A stretch of DNA of 64,000 bases, from positions 1 to 64,000 of the forward strand of contig CAMXQE010000015.1 of assembly GCA_947246015.1 (NCBI GenBank). Direction: 5' to 3'. Position numbers and translations under genes: made by a program. Of the stretch, positions 27,199 to 36,511 are shown piece by piece; within the stretch, counting starts at the first letter, position 1, and the number at the start of each line of letters is the position of its first letter. This stretch comes from an uncultured Lachnospiraceae bacterium (GTDB taxonomy: Bacteria; Bacillota; Clostridia; Lachnospirales; Lachnospiraceae). Under the pieces are notes generated by a model, which saw only the letters and a list, made by a program, of their open reading frames with translations, had not been told where the DNA came from and made no database searches.

Positions 27199-27234
27199 GG
27201 AAGGTATGGGGAATCACAGGGTATGGAAGGAAAA

Positions 27235-28617
27235 ATGAAAGAGAAATATATATTTTACGGGGAAATAGGAAGCGGCGGCAGCGGGAAGGTATTTAAAGCG
27301 TATGACAGGCATTTGCAGCGTCTGGTAGCGGTTAAACAGTTTCCGGCGGAGGATGCGGTATCGGACAGGGAGCTGGAAATGCTGAAAGAACTGTGCCATC
27401 CGGCGTTTCCGGCTGTTACGGATTATATAGAGGAACAGGGGTATAAGTATCTGGTGATGGAATACATAGAAGGGAAGAATCTGGCGGATTATATACAGGA
27501 AAAGGGAGCCGTGGAACAGAAGCGGGCGGTAAAGTGGGCTTTGGAACTGGCCGGGGCGCTCATTTACCTGCATGAGAGGAAGTGCCCGGTCATTTACCGG
27601 GATATGAAGCCTGCCAATGTCATCATCGACGGAAAGGAGCATGTGCGGATGGTAGATTTCGGTACGGCCTTTCTGCGGTATCAGGAAGGAGAGGAAACCT
27701 GTGCCGGCGGTACCTGGGGATATGCGGCTCCTGAGCAGTTTGAAAAGGGAGGCGTCAGGATGGTGGATGAGAGGAGCGATATATACGGATTGGGCGCGAC
27801 TCTGTTCCATATGCTGACCGGATGCGACCCGTCCCGTCCGCCTTTTCTAATGCAGCCGGTCCGGTCTTACGACCGGAGACTGTCGGCGGAACTGGAACGG
27901 ATTGTACGGAAGGCGACGGAGCAGGAGAGGGAAAAACGGTATGCCAATGTCCGCAGGCTGAAGCAGGAGCTGGAAAATTATGGAAGAGCCGACCGGATGA
28001 AGCACTGTGCAGGCAATGCGGCGAAAGCAGTATATGGTGCGGCATTGGCGGGGTTTGCTGTTTCTTTTTTCCGGTTGTGGGCATGGATAGAGAGACTGGA
28101 CGGCGGATTGGGCGGAGGGACTATGGCAGGGAAACTATACGGGATGGAAAGGAGTGCAGCAGAGGGGAGGATGCTGTTTACCGCTGTCTGTATCCTGCTT
28201 CTGTGTATCGGAAAGAGTGCGGCGGACCGGTGGGGAAGCCGGGGATACCGGAGCGTGCGGCAGGAAAAGAGTGTGCTGCTTACCGTAAAGAAAGGAAAGG
28301 GGCTGGCGCTTGTATTCTTGCTGGGCGTACTGGCAGCAGGCAGGAGCGGGGCAGGGAGCGTGTGGGCAAAAGATACGGCAGGGTACATACAGGACGGGGC
28401 GGAGCATACGCTGTTTGTTATCGTGCGCAACGGACAGGGACAGAAGCTGCTCATACGTTATGATGCCGAATATCCCCTTTCCGATACGCTGAGACTGGAA
28501 CTTCCGTTAAAGAATTTTGAGGAAGGGGAGCATTACGAACTGCGGCTAGAATGCATCAACCGGGAGACCGGAGCGGCGCAGAGCAGAACTTTCTATCTGA
28601 AAGGGGTTGAACCCTGA
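27235..28617 (+). CDS. Membrane Ser/Thr protein kinase (Hanks type)
   Basis: About 460 residues. The N-terminal kinase domain has the glycine loop 'GSGGSGKVF', lysine in 'LVAVKQF', catalytic loop '[10 protein letters not shown]' (Tyr in place of the usual His of HRD), 'VDFGTA' (DFG) and 'AAPEQF' (APE), so all catalytic residues are present. Three hydrophobic spans follow (about residues 262-285, 305-325 and 350-370), then an ~85-residue C-terminal tail of beta character. There are no PASTA repeats, so it is not a classical PrkC. The ATG at 27235 has GGAAGG just upstream; one at 27223 is also possible. Targets are unknown. Confidence 0.85.
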   Translation: MKEKYIFYGEIGSGGSGKVFKAYDRHLQRLVAVKQFPAEDAVSDRELEMLKELCHPAFPAVTDYIEEQGYKYLVMEYIEGKNLADYIQEKGAVEQKRAVKWALELAGALIYLHERKCPVIYRDMKPANVIIDGKEHVRMVDFGTAFLRYQEGEETCAGGTWGYAAPEQFEKGGVRMVDERSDIYGLGATLFHMLTGCDPSRPPFLMQPVRSYDRRLSAELERIVRKATEQEREKRYANVRRLKQELENYGRADRMKHCAGNAAKAVYGAALAGFAVSFFRLWAWIERLDGGLGGGTMAGKLYGMERSAAEGRMLFTAVCILLLCIGKSAADRWGSRGYRSVRQEKSVLLTVKKGKGLALVFLLGVLAAGRSGAGSVWAKDTAGYIQDGAEHTLFVIVRNGQGQKLLIRYDAEYPLSDTLRLELPLKNFEEGEHYELRLECINRETGAAQSRTFYLKGVEP

Positions 28618-28705
28618 TGCGGAAATGAGGTATCATAGACATAGATTGGGAATGCAGAATCAGGAACCAGGAATGAGGAATCAAGAGAAAGCGGGGGCGG
28701 TTGCG

Positions 28706-29764
28706 ATGCACAGAGAACATACAAAGACAGTACGGATAGGAGATAAGGTAATAGGAGGGGGAAATCCTGTGCTGATACAGTCCATGACAAATACAAGGAC
28801 GGAGGATGTGGCTGCGACGGTGGAACAGATACACCGGCTGGAGGCGGCGGGATGCGAGATTATCCGGTGCACGGTTCCGAATATGGAGGCGGCGCTGGCG
28901 ATAAAGGAGATTAAGAAACAGATTGCGATTCCGCTTGTGGCGGATATTCATTTTGATTATAAGATGGCGGTTGCGGCGATGGAAAACGGGGCGGATAAAA
29001 TCCGTATCAATCCGGGAAACATCGGCGGACGCGGGAAAGTAGCCGAGGTAGTGCGGGTGGCCAAAGAAAGAGATATCCCGATACGCGTAGGGGTCAACAG
29101 CGGCTCACTGGAAAAGGAACTGGTGGAAAAATACGGCGGTGTTACGGCCGAAGGCATCGTGGAGAGCGCTTTGGACAAAGTGCGTATGATAGAGGATTTG
29201 GGATACGACCGCATGGTTATCAGCATTAAGTCCTCGGATGTCATGATGTGCATTAAGGCCCATGAAATTCTGGCAAAGCAGACGGATTATCCGTTACATG
29301 TGGGAATTACGGAATCAGGGACGCTGATGAGCGGGAATATTAAGTCCGGTATCGGTCTGGGGGTCATTTTGTATCAGGGAATCGGAGATACCATACGGGT
29401 ATCCCTGACCGGGGACCCGGTGGAGGAAATCAAGTCGGCAAAGCTGATTCTGCGTACGCTGGGGCTTCGCAGGGGCGGAATCGAGGTAGTGTCCTGTCCT
29501 ACCTGCGGAAGGACAAAAATCGATTTGATTGGACTGGCAAATCAGGTAGAGCAGATGGTGGCGGATATTCCGCTGGATATCAAAGTAGCAGTGATGGGCT
29601 GTGCGGTCAACGGCCCCGGCGAGGCGAAAGAGGCGGATATCGGAATTGCCGGAGGCATCGGGGAGGGCCTGCTGATAAAGAAAGGGGAAATCGTCCGCAA
29701 GGTACCGGAGGAGGAACTGCTGTCTGTACTGCGGGAGGAACTGCTTCATTGGAATCAGGAGTAA
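28706..29764 (+). CDS. ispG: 4-hydroxy-3-methylbut-2-en-1-yl diphosphate synthase
   Basis: About 352 residues. The MEP-pathway iron-sulfur enzyme (GcpE) makes HMBPP from MEcPP. '[12 protein letters not shown]', '[11 protein letters not shown]' and '[10 protein letters not shown]' mark the TIM barrel; the C-terminal domain has the three 4Fe-4S cysteines in 'SCPTCGRT' and '[16 protein letters not shown]'. It is the short two-domain bacterial form. The frame is open back to 28607, but the conserved protein begins about 'HTKTVRIGD', so I use the ATG at 28706; its ribosome site is weak (GGGGGCGG) and an ATG at 28673 is an alternative. It stands before polC, as usual in clostridia. Confidence 0.94.
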   Translation: MHREHTKTVRIGDKVIGGGNPVLIQSMTNTRTEDVAATVEQIHRLEAAGCEIIRCTVPNMEAALAIKEIKKQIAIPLVADIHFDYKMAVAAMENGADKIRINPGNIGGRGKVAEVVRVAKERDIPIRVGVNSGSLEKELVEKYGGVTAEGIVESALDKVRMIEDLGYDRMVISIKSSDVMMCIKAHEILAKQTDYPLHVGITESGTLMSGNIKSGIGLGVILYQGIGDTIRVSLTGDPVEEIKSAKLILRTLGLRRGGIEVVSCPTCGRTKIDLIGLANQVEQMVADIPLDIKVAVMGCAVNGPGEAKEADIGIAGGIGEGLLIKKGEIVRKVPEEELLSVLREELLHWNQE

Positions 29765-29780
29765 AGTCGGAGAAAGCGGG

Positions 29781-32700
29781 TTGGTCGTGAAAAAGTTTTT
29801 TGATGTATTTCCTTCGCTCACGCTGGAGGATAAAATAAAGGATTATTTTGAACAGGTGGAAGTGGAACGGATTTCTGCTACGAAGCGGAAGGATTTTCTG
29901 CGCATTTATATTGTGAGCGGAAGGCTGATAGAAAAAGAGTACATACTGAAAGCGGAGGAGTCTATAAAAAGGCAGTTGTTTCCCGGCTTTCCGATGGTTA
30001 TTAAAATATATGAGAAATATCATCTCTCTGCCCAGTACAATCCGGAGAAATTCATGGATGTGTACCGGAACAGCATCCTTTTGGAATTAAAGGAATACAG
30101 CCCTGTGGAATACAGTGTGTTTAAAAATGCGGATATCTCTTATCCGGAAGAGAACCGGCTGCTGCTTACCATGGAAGATTCGGTTCCTGCCAGAAGCCGG
30201 GAGGAAGAACTGGTGAGGATTCTGGACAAAATCTATAATGAGCGGTTCGGCTTCCGGGTGGATATCGGGGTGGAATATAAGGAAAGCCGGGCCGGAAAGC
30301 GCAGGGACGAGGATGAATTAAAGATTGCAAGGCAGGTAGCGGAAATCAGCGCCGAAAGTATGGCTTCCGGTGCGGGCAGCCATGAGGATAGTGAAACTGC
30401 GCCAAAGCCGGTTCCGGCAGCGGCAGGAAAAGAGAGCCAGTCCAAACCGGCGCGGGAAGGCGTGACAAAACAGAACGAATCCGGAAGCAGAAGCGGTTTC
30501 CGTGCGGGTAAAGGTTCGGACCGGGCGGATTTCAAACGCGCGGTAAAACGTTCGGACAATCCGGATGTGATATATGGGCGTGATTTCGATGAGCCGGCAA
30601 TGAATATCGAAGATATCATCGGGGAAATGGGAGAAGTGGTGATACGGGGAAAGATTATCCATTCCGACAAAAGGGCTATTAAGAACGAGAAAACCATCCT
30701 TTTCTTCGATATTACGGATTTTACCGATACCCTTACGTTTAAGATTTTCGCCGGGAACGACCAGGTGGAGGAAATCGAGCAGGGACTTTTTAAAGGGGCT
30801 TTTGTAAAAATAAAGGGAATGGCGGTAATTGACAGGTTCGACAACGAGCTGACCATCGGTTCCATTGCGGGGGTGAAGAAGATACCGGATTTCACGTCCG
30901 CCCGTTCCGATAACAGTGTGCGTAAGAGAGTGGAACTCCACTGCCATACGAAGATGAGCGATATGGATGGGGTGTCGGAGGCGAAGGATATTGTAAAGCG
31001 TGCCTATAAATGGGGCCATCCGGCCATTGCCATCACCGACCATGGCGTCGTGCAGTCTTTTCCGGATGCCAATCATGTCTGGGAAGATTTGTGGAGGGCA
31101 GAAAAGGGGAAGAGAAAGGAAGCCGGAGAAGCGGAACCGGATAAACAGGACTTTTTTAAAGTCATATACGGAATGGAAGCCTATCTGGTGGATGATTTGA
31201 AGGAAATCGTTACCGGAGACAAGGGACAGGATTTTCACAGTACGTTTGTGGTATTTGATATTGAAACAACCGGATTTTCACCGGTAAACAACCGCATTAT
31301 CGAAATCGGCGCGGTAAAAGTGGAGAACGGGGAGATTACGGGTCATTATTCTGCTTTTGTGAATCCCGAAGTGCCGATTCCTTTTGAAATAGAAAAACTG
31401 ACAGGTATCAACGATGAGATGGTGGTCGGGGCGCCGGTGATAGATACTGTGCTGCCGGAATTTCTGGACTTCTGCCAGGATGCGGTGCTGGTAGCCCACA
31501 ATGCCAATTTTGATATGGGTTTTATCATGGAAAATGCGGCGAGACTGGGCATTGGAAAGGAATTTACCTATGTGGATACAGTGGGTATTGCCAGAGTGCT
31601 GCTTCCCAATCAGGCGAAACATACGCTGGATGCGGTGGCAAAGACCCTGGGAATTTCGCTGGAAAACCATCACCGTGCGGTGGACGACGCGGAGGCGACG
31701 GCAGAGATTTTTGTGAAATTCATTCCCATGTTAAAGGAACGGGATGCGGATACGCTATGCAAAGTGAATGCCCTGGGGGATTCCAATCCGGACATTGTAA
31801 AGAAGCTGCCCTCTTATCATGCGATTATTCTGGCAAAGAACGATACGGGAAGGGTGAACCTTTACCGTCTGGTATCCGAGTCCCATCTGACCTATTTCAG
31901 TAAGCGGCCGAGGGTGCCGAAGAGCCTGCTGATGAAGTGCAGGGAAGGGCTGATACTCGGAAGCGCCTGTGAAGCAGGGGAACTATACCGCGCATTGCTG
32001 GATGAAAAGCCCGATACGGAAATCGCAAGGCTGGTGAATTTTTATGATTATCTGGAAATCCAGCCCACGGGAAACAATCAGTTTATGATTGCATCCGAGA
32101 AAATAAGGAATGTCAATTCCGTAGAAGATATTGAAAATATAAACCGGAAAATCGTGGAGCTGGGAGAACAGTTCAACAAGCCGGTGGTGGCGACCTGCGA
32201 TGTCCATTTTCTGGACCCGGAGGACGAGGTGTACCGGAGAATCATTATGGCGGGTAAGGGGTTTGCCGATTCGGACGAACAGGCGCCTCTTTATCTGCGC
32301 ACGACGGAAGAAATGCTGGAGGAGTTTGCTTATCTGGGAAGTGACAAGGCGGAAGAAGTGGTCATTACCAATACCAACCGGATTGCGGATATGGTGGAAA
32401 CCATGGCGCCGGTCCGTCCGGACAAGTGCGCGCCGGTCATTCCGGACAGTGACAAGACGCTGACGGATATTTGTTATAACAAAGCCCATGAGATTTACGG
32501 GGAAGAACTGCCGGAAATCGTGGAGGCGCGTTTGAAACGGGAGCTGAATTCCATTATTACGAACGGGTTTGCCGTTATGTATATCATTGCGCAGAAACTG
32601 GTATGGAAGTCGGTGGAAGACGGATACCTGGTTGGTTCCCGCGGGTCGGTTGGTTCTTCTTTTGTGGCAACCATGGCGGGAATTACGGAGGTGAATCCGT

Positions 32701-34325
32701 TAAGTCCCCATTATTACTGCAGCGAATGTCATTACAGTGATTTTGAATCCGAAGATGTGAAGGCGTATGCGGGAAGAGCGGGCTGTGATATGCCGGATAA
32801 GGTCTGTCCGGTCTGCGGCGCCCTGCTAAAAAAGGATGGGTTTGACATTCCGTTTGAAACGTTTTTGGGATTTAAAGGCGATAAGGAACCGGATATAGAT
32901 TTGAATTTTTCGGGCGAATACCAGAGTAAGGCGCATAAGTATACGGAAGTGATTTTCGGGGCGGGACAGACGTACCGGGCCGGAACCATCGGTACGCTGG
33001 CAGATAAGACGGCATTCGGCTATGTGAAAAATTATTATGAGGAAAGGGGAAAACACAAACGGACTTGTGAAATCAACCGGATTGTAACCGGATGTACCGG
33101 AATCCGGCGCAGTACCGGACAGCATCCGGGAGGCATCATCGTTCTTCCGCTGGGGGAGGAAATCAATTCCTTTACGCCGGTGCAGCATCCGGCGAACGAT
33201 ATGACGACGGATATTGTAACGACGCATTTTGATTACCATTCCATTGACCACAACCTGTTAAAACTGGATATACTGGGACACGATGATCCGACGATGATTC
33301 GTATGCTGCAGGATTTGACGGGCATCGACCCTGTTACGATTCCGCTGGATGATAAGCAGGTTATGTCCCTGTTTAAAAATACCGAAGCGCTTGGTATCAC
33401 GCCCGACCAGATTGGAGGCTGTAAGCTGGGAGCATTGGGGATTCCGGAGTTTGGCACCGAGTTTGCCATGCAGATGTTAATTGATACGAAACCGCAGGCT
33501 TTTTCCGATTTGGTGCGTATCGCGGGGCTTGCCCACGGGACGGATGTGTGGCTGGGGAATGCGCAGACGCTGATTCAGGAAGGAAAAGCCACGATTTCCA
33601 CTGCCATTTGTACAAGGGATGATATTATGGTATACTTAATTGGTATGGGTGTGGAGAGTTCCCTTGCCTTTACCATTATGGAAAGCGTCCGCAAAGGAAA
33701 AGGGCTAAAGCCGGAGATGGAAGAGGCGATGGTGGCGGCAAACGTGCCGGACTGGTATATCTGGTCCTGCAAGAAGATTAAGTACATGTTCCCGAAAGCA
33801 CATGCGGCGGCCTATGTGATGATGGCATGGCGGATTGCCTATTGCAAGATTAATTATCCCCTTGCTTTTTATGCGGCATTTTTCAGTATCCGTGCCTCGG
33901 CGTTTTCCTATGAGCTGATGTGCCAGGGGAGGGAGCATTTGGAAAAGGTCATGGCGGATTATAAACAGAGGATGGATACCCTCTCCAAAAAGGAGCAGGA
34001 TTCCTACCGTGATATGAAACTGGTGCAGGAAATGTATGCCAGAGGGTTTGAGTTTCTGCCGATTGATATTTTTTCCGCCCAGTCGAGACTGTTCCAGATT
34101 GTGGACGGCAAGCTGATGCCGTCTTTAAGCAGTATCGACGGATTGGGGGAAAAAGCCGCGGATTCCATTGTGGAAGCCGCAAAGGACGGGCCATTTTTAT
34201 CGAAGGATGATTTCCGTCAGAGGGCGAAGGTTTCCAAGACAATTGTGGACCTGATGGGCAGTCTGAACCTGCTTGGAAATTTACCTGAGTCAAATCAAAT
34301 AAGTTTATTTGATTTTGTGTCGTAA
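29781..34325 (+). CDS. polC: DNA polymerase III alpha subunit, PolC type
   Basis: The Gram-positive replicase of 1514 residues. Domains in order: N-terminal domain, OB fold (about 280-375), split PHP domain ('VELHCHTKMSDMDG', about 384), a DnaQ-type 3'-5' proofreading exonuclease inserted at about 485-655 ('FVVFDIETTGF', then 'HNANFDMGF' and 'HRAVDDAEAT'), zinc-binding cysteines (about 980-1013), the polymerase palm with 'PDIDLNFSGEYQ' (about 1037), and a C-terminal beta-clamp motif 'QISLFDF'. Starts with TTG at 29781 (GGAG about 8 bases before) or GTG at 29787. An extra acidic/Gly/Ser linker lies near residues 190-265. Confidence 0.96.
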   Translation: MVVKKFFDVFPSLTLEDKIKDYFEQVEVERISATKRKDFLRIYIVSGRLIEKEYILKAEESIKRQLFPGFPMVIKIYEKYHLSAQYNPEKFMDVYRNSILLELKEYSPVEYSVFKNADISYPEENRLLLTMEDSVPARSREEELVRILDKIYNERFGFRVDIGVEYKESRAGKRRDEDELKIARQVAEISAESMASGAGSHEDSETAPKPVPAAAGKESQSKPAREGVTKQNESGSRSGFRAGKGSDRADFKRAVKRSDNPDVIYGRDFDEPAMNIEDIIGEMGEVVIRGKIIHSDKRAIKNEKTILFFDITDFTDTLTFKIFAGNDQVEEIEQGLFKGAFVKIKGMAVIDRFDNELTIGSIAGVKKIPDFTSARSDNSVRKRVELHCHTKMSDMDGVSEAKDIVKRAYKWGHPAIAITDHGVVQSFPDANHVWEDLWRAEKGKRKEAGEAEPDKQDFFKVIYGMEAYLVDDLKEIVTGDKGQDFHSTFVVFDIETTGFSPVNNRIIEIGAVKVENGEITGHYSAFVNPEVPIPFEIEKLTGINDEMVVGAPVIDTVLPEFLDFCQDAVLVAHNANFDMGFIMENAARLGIGKEFTYVDTVGIARVLLPNQAKHTLDAVAKTLGISLENHHRAVDDAEATAEIFVKFIPMLKERDADTLCKVNALGDSNPDIVKKLPSYHAIILAKNDTGRVNLYRLVSESHLTYFSKRPRVPKSLLMKCREGLILGSACEAGELYRALLDEKPDTEIARLVNFYDYLEIQPTGNNQFMIASEKIRNVNSVEDIENINRKIVELGEQFNKPVVATCDVHFLDPEDEVYRRIIMAGKGFADSDEQAPLYLRTTEEMLEEFAYLGSDKAEEVVITNTNRIADMVETMAPVRPDKCAPVIPDSDKTLTDICYNKAHEIYGEELPEIVEARLKRELNSIITNGFAVMYIIAQKLVWKSVEDGYLVGSRGSVGSSFVATMAGITEVNPLSPHYYCSECHYSDFESEDVKAYAGRAGCDMPDKVCPVCGALLKKDGFDIPFETFLGFKGDKEPDIDLNFSGEYQSKAHKYTEVIFGAGQTYRAGTIGTLADKTAFGYVKNYYEERGKHKRTCEINRIVTGCTGIRRSTGQHPGGIIVLPLGEEINSFTPVQHPANDMTTDIVTTHFDYHSIDHNLLKLDILGHDDPTMIRMLQDLTGIDPVTIPLDDKQVMSLFKNTEALGITPDQIGGCKLGALGIPEFGTEFAMQMLIDTKPQAFSDLVRIAGLAHGTDVWLGNAQTLIQEGKATISTAICTRDDIMVYLIGMGVESSLAFTIMESVRKGKGLKPEMEEAMVAANVPDWYIWSCKKIKYMFPKAHAAAYVMMAWRIAYCKINYPLAFYAAFFSIRASAFSYELMCQGREHLEKVMADYKQRMDTLSKKEQDSYRDMKLVQEMYARGFEFLPIDIFSAQSRLFQIVDGKLMPSLSSIDGLGEKAADSIVEAAKDGPFLSKDDFRQRAKVSKTIVDLMGSLNLLGNLPESNQISLFDFVS

Positions 34326-34371
34326 ATATAGTATAATATAATGAATTCTATTTAAAGGGTGGAGGGTACAT

Positions 34372-35262
34372 ATGTTTAATCAGATTTTCGGTAAATTTCT
34401 TTTGGAACAAAAGTTGATTTCTTCCGAACAATTGGAAGCAATACAGAATAACCAGAAAAAAACACGGGTTAAACTGGGATTGATTGCCGTCAGCGAAAAA
34501 CTGCTTTCGCAGGAGCAGGCAAATAAAATTAACAGAAAACAGGCGCTGGAGGATAAGCGGTTTGGCGATATTGCGGTAGAGATGGGATTTTTAACGGAGA
34601 GCCAGGTGGGACGTCTTCTAAAATTGCAGGGGAATCCTTATCTGTCCTTTGTTCAGTCGGCTACGGAACTCGGAATCATGACGATGGAAGAGATAGAGGC
34701 CGGGATGGATTTATACCAGCAGGAGAACGGGTTTACAAATACGGATATGGAGGATTTCAGGAGCGGCGATGTGGACCGTATGATTCCGCTGTATGTCAGA
34801 AGCCCCCAGCCGCTTGCCGCAGGATTAGTGGGCGTGGCTGTCCGTACGATTATCCGCCTGATTGACAGCGATATATCGATTGAAGCCTCCTATGAGGCCG
34901 ACAGCTATGAATTTGAGAATCTTGCGATGCAGGAAGTGGAAGGAGAACATTCCATTTTGCTCGGACTGGCCGGGGAGGGGAACAATCTGCTCGCTATAGC
35001 GGAGACGTTCGGCAGGGAAGAATTCGGGAAGATGGATTTGTTCGCTTTTGATTCGGTCTGTGAGTTCATTAACTGTGTTAACGGATTGTATGCATCGGAA
35101 CTGAGTCTGCGGAATGTCCAGGTGGATATGGTGCCTCCTACATTTTATCAGGGTGGACGTGTAACGGCAGAGGAGAAGTTGCTGATTGTGCCGATTTATG
35201 TACAGAACCGCAAGATACGGATTGTGATTGCAACGGATACCGGTGTTAAGATTGAAGTATAA
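34372..35262 (+). CDS. MshEN-like/CheX-type two-domain protein
   Basis: A 296-residue protein. The first ~115 residues hold two helical motifs resembling the GspE/MshE N-terminal type ('FGKFLLEQKLISSEQL...NNQ' and 'RFGDIAVEMGFLTESQV...LQ'). The C-terminal half (about 140-296) is CheC/CheX-like: it has the phosphatase signature D-x3-E-x2-N in 'DSVCEFIN' followed about 22 residues later by P-P. CheX/CheC proteins dephosphorylate CheY-P. The cheY gene starts 23 bases downstream. If the N-terminal motifs bind c-di-GMP, as in MshE, the protein would link that messenger to CheY; the first motif lacks the usual Arg, so this is speculative. GGTGGAGGG precedes the start. Confidence 0.7.
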   Translation: MFNQIFGKFLLEQKLISSEQLEAIQNNQKKTRVKLGLIAVSEKLLSQEQANKINRKQALEDKRFGDIAVEMGFLTESQVGRLLKLQGNPYLSFVQSATELGIMTMEEIEAGMDLYQQENGFTNTDMEDFRSGDVDRMIPLYVRSPQPLAAGLVGVAVRTIIRLIDSDISIEASYEADSYEFENLAMQEVEGEHSILLGLAGEGNNLLAIAETFGREEFGKMDLFAFDSVCEFINCVNGLYASELSLRNVQVDMVPPTFYQGGRVTAEEKLLIVPIYVQNRKIRIVIATDTGVKIEV

Positions 35263-35284
35263 TATAGGGTAGGAGGATAGAATT

Positions 35285-35653
35285 ATGGCAAGAGTTTTGA
35301 TTGTGGATGATTCCAGAACATCCCGCAAGATGCTGAAAGAAGTTTTGACGGAAGCCGGATATGAAATAGCAGGGGAAGCGACGAACGGAGAAGAGGGTGT
35401 AATTATGTACAAACAGCTCAAACCCGATGCCGTTACGATGGATATTACCATGCCGGTCATGAACGGATTGGAAGCTTTAATCTGCATTAAGAAAGAGGAC
35501 GATAATGCAAAAGTCATTATGGTAACAGCAGCGGGCCAGAAGGAAAAGATGGTGACGGCTATCAAAGAGGGAGCGGATGATTTTATTGCAAAGCCTTTTG
35601 AGCCGGAGCAGGTGGTGGATGCACTGAACTACGTTCTGCGCAGGAAAGAGTAG
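35285..35653 (+). CDS. cheY: CheY-like response regulator
   Basis: A single receiver domain of 122 residues, no output domain. Acidic pocket 'IVDDSRTS', phospho-acceptor in 'VTMDITMPVMNG' (about D54), T in 'MVTAAG', and lysine in 'IAKPFEP' are all present, so it is a working receiver of CheY type. It follows the CheX-like gene at 22 bases, behind AGGAGG. Its kinase may be the CheA-like protein 15 kb upstream (inference). No flagellar switch gene is in the window, so the output is unknown. Confidence 0.85.
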   Translation: MARVLIVDDSRTSRKMLKEVLTEAGYEIAGEATNGEEGVIMYKQLKPDAVTMDITMPVMNGLEALICIKKEDDNAKVIMVTAAGQKEKMVTAIKEGADDFIAKPFEPEQVVDALNYVLRRKE

Positions 35654-35724
35654 GGCTGTAAAGCGGTTAAAACCAATAAAAAAAATAAAAATTGCAGAAA
35701 ATTGAAGAAAATGAAAAAAAGGGC

Positions 35725-35753
35725 TTGCATTATTCTGCATTTTGTAATAAAAT
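35725..35753 (+). promoter_or_regulatory. Promoter of tRNA-Glu
   Basis: TTGCAT (35725-35730), a 17-base spacer and TAAAAT (35748-35753), 50 bases before the tRNA. Confidence 0.6.
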
Positions 35754-35802
35754 AAGCAAGTCGGCAAATGAATGGGTAGTGAACTTATTCATTTGCGAAT
35801 GT

Positions 35803-35874
35803 GGCTCGTTGGTCAAGCGGTTAAGACGCCGCCCTCTCACGGCGGAAACAGGGGTTCGATTCCCCTACGAGCTG
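35803..35874 (+). tRNA. tRNA-Glu (anticodon CTC)
   Basis: A 72-base cloverleaf: acceptor stem GGCTCGT with ACGAGCT (one G-U), D arm with GGTCAAGCGGTTAAGAC, anticodon stem CCGCC/GGCGG around CT-CTC-AC, and T arm AGGGG-TTCGATT-CCCCT. The anticodon CTC reads GAG codons. CCA is not encoded. Confidence 0.95.
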
Positions 35875-35953
35875 TTGACTGTTATATGAATATCATATGA
35901 AACAGCCCAACCCGGAAAATGCTGGAAACCTTGACTTTACATGGTTTGCAGTA

Positions 35954-35989
35954 TTTTTTTATGCACAGGGCATCCAAAGGAAGTCCGTT
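35954..35989 (+). repeat. Terminator-linked repeat, copy 1
   Basis: A T run followed by ATGCACAGGGCATCCA and AGGAAGTCCG. Similar blocks stand at 53294-53328 and 62848-62883, each after a hairpin and T run. Here the preceding imperfect hairpin could terminate the tRNA transcript. Confidence 0.5.
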
Positions 35990-36036
35990 ATAAAAAAGTG
36001 TAAAGCCCGTGCGGATTCAACGGACTTTACACTTTT
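35990..36036 (-). terminator. Intrinsic terminator of the 63-residue gene
   Basis: On the minus strand a 12-bp perfect stem (AAAAGTGTAAAG with CTTTACACTTTT) is followed by a T run, 24 bases after the stop codon. An alternative 9-bp pairing (AAGTCCGTT with AACGGACTT) overlaps it. Confidence 0.65.
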
Positions 36037-36059
36037 GACCGATTGTTATGGGTTTTTGC

Positions 36060-36251
36060 TTATTCCTTTATTTTATCAATATCGGTAAGGTTTACGCCCA
36101 GAACAGTCAATATTGCTTTTATTGACAAATATTCATCCTTTAATTTCGCATATGTCCTGGTAGCGCCTTCTTCTTTTGCCACTGCCATATAGTCCTGTAT
36201 CTTTTTAAAATCATCTATGGCAGTTTTGACAATTTCCGCACCATTTGGCAT
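36060..36251 (-). CDS. Small helical hypothetical protein (63 aa)
   Basis: A 63-residue protein that I do not recognise. It looks real: AGGTG lies five to six bases before the ATG and an intrinsic terminator follows the stop. The sequence is polar and mostly helical, with a coiled-coil feel ('KTAIDDFKKIQDYM', 'LKDEYLSIKAIL'), no membrane span and no cysteine. It is transcribed against its neighbours, alone between tRNA-Glu and tig. Confidence 0.6.
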   Translation of the reverse strand: MPNGAEIVKTAIDDFKKIQDYMAVAKEEGATRTYAKLKDEYLSIKAILTVLGVNLTDIDKIKE

Positions 36252-36424
36252 ATTATCACCTGCTTTCTATGAGTTATCGTTTGATATAGTGTTTTGGTGT
36301 TTATATTATAACAAATGGTTGAAGGAGTGTAAAGCTCCCGCTCATTCAATGCGGCCGGACTGTTACGGAAAAGGGTCGAAAGTAAAAAAATAAAAAGAAA
36401 AAGCTGGTATTTTCCATCCCGATG

Positions 36425-36433
36425 TGCTATAAT
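36425..36433 (+). promoter_or_regulatory. Extended -10 promoter of tig
   Basis: TGCTATAAT (TG-N-TATAAT) 79 bases before the start of tig. No good -35 is seen, typical of extended -10 promoters. Confidence 0.55.
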
Positions 36434-36511
36434 CGCATAATGACTGTGATTGTATACTTTTTTGGTAAAAATCAGCGGATAGATGGTTAGATTAAGGAGG
36501 AAACTGTTAAA

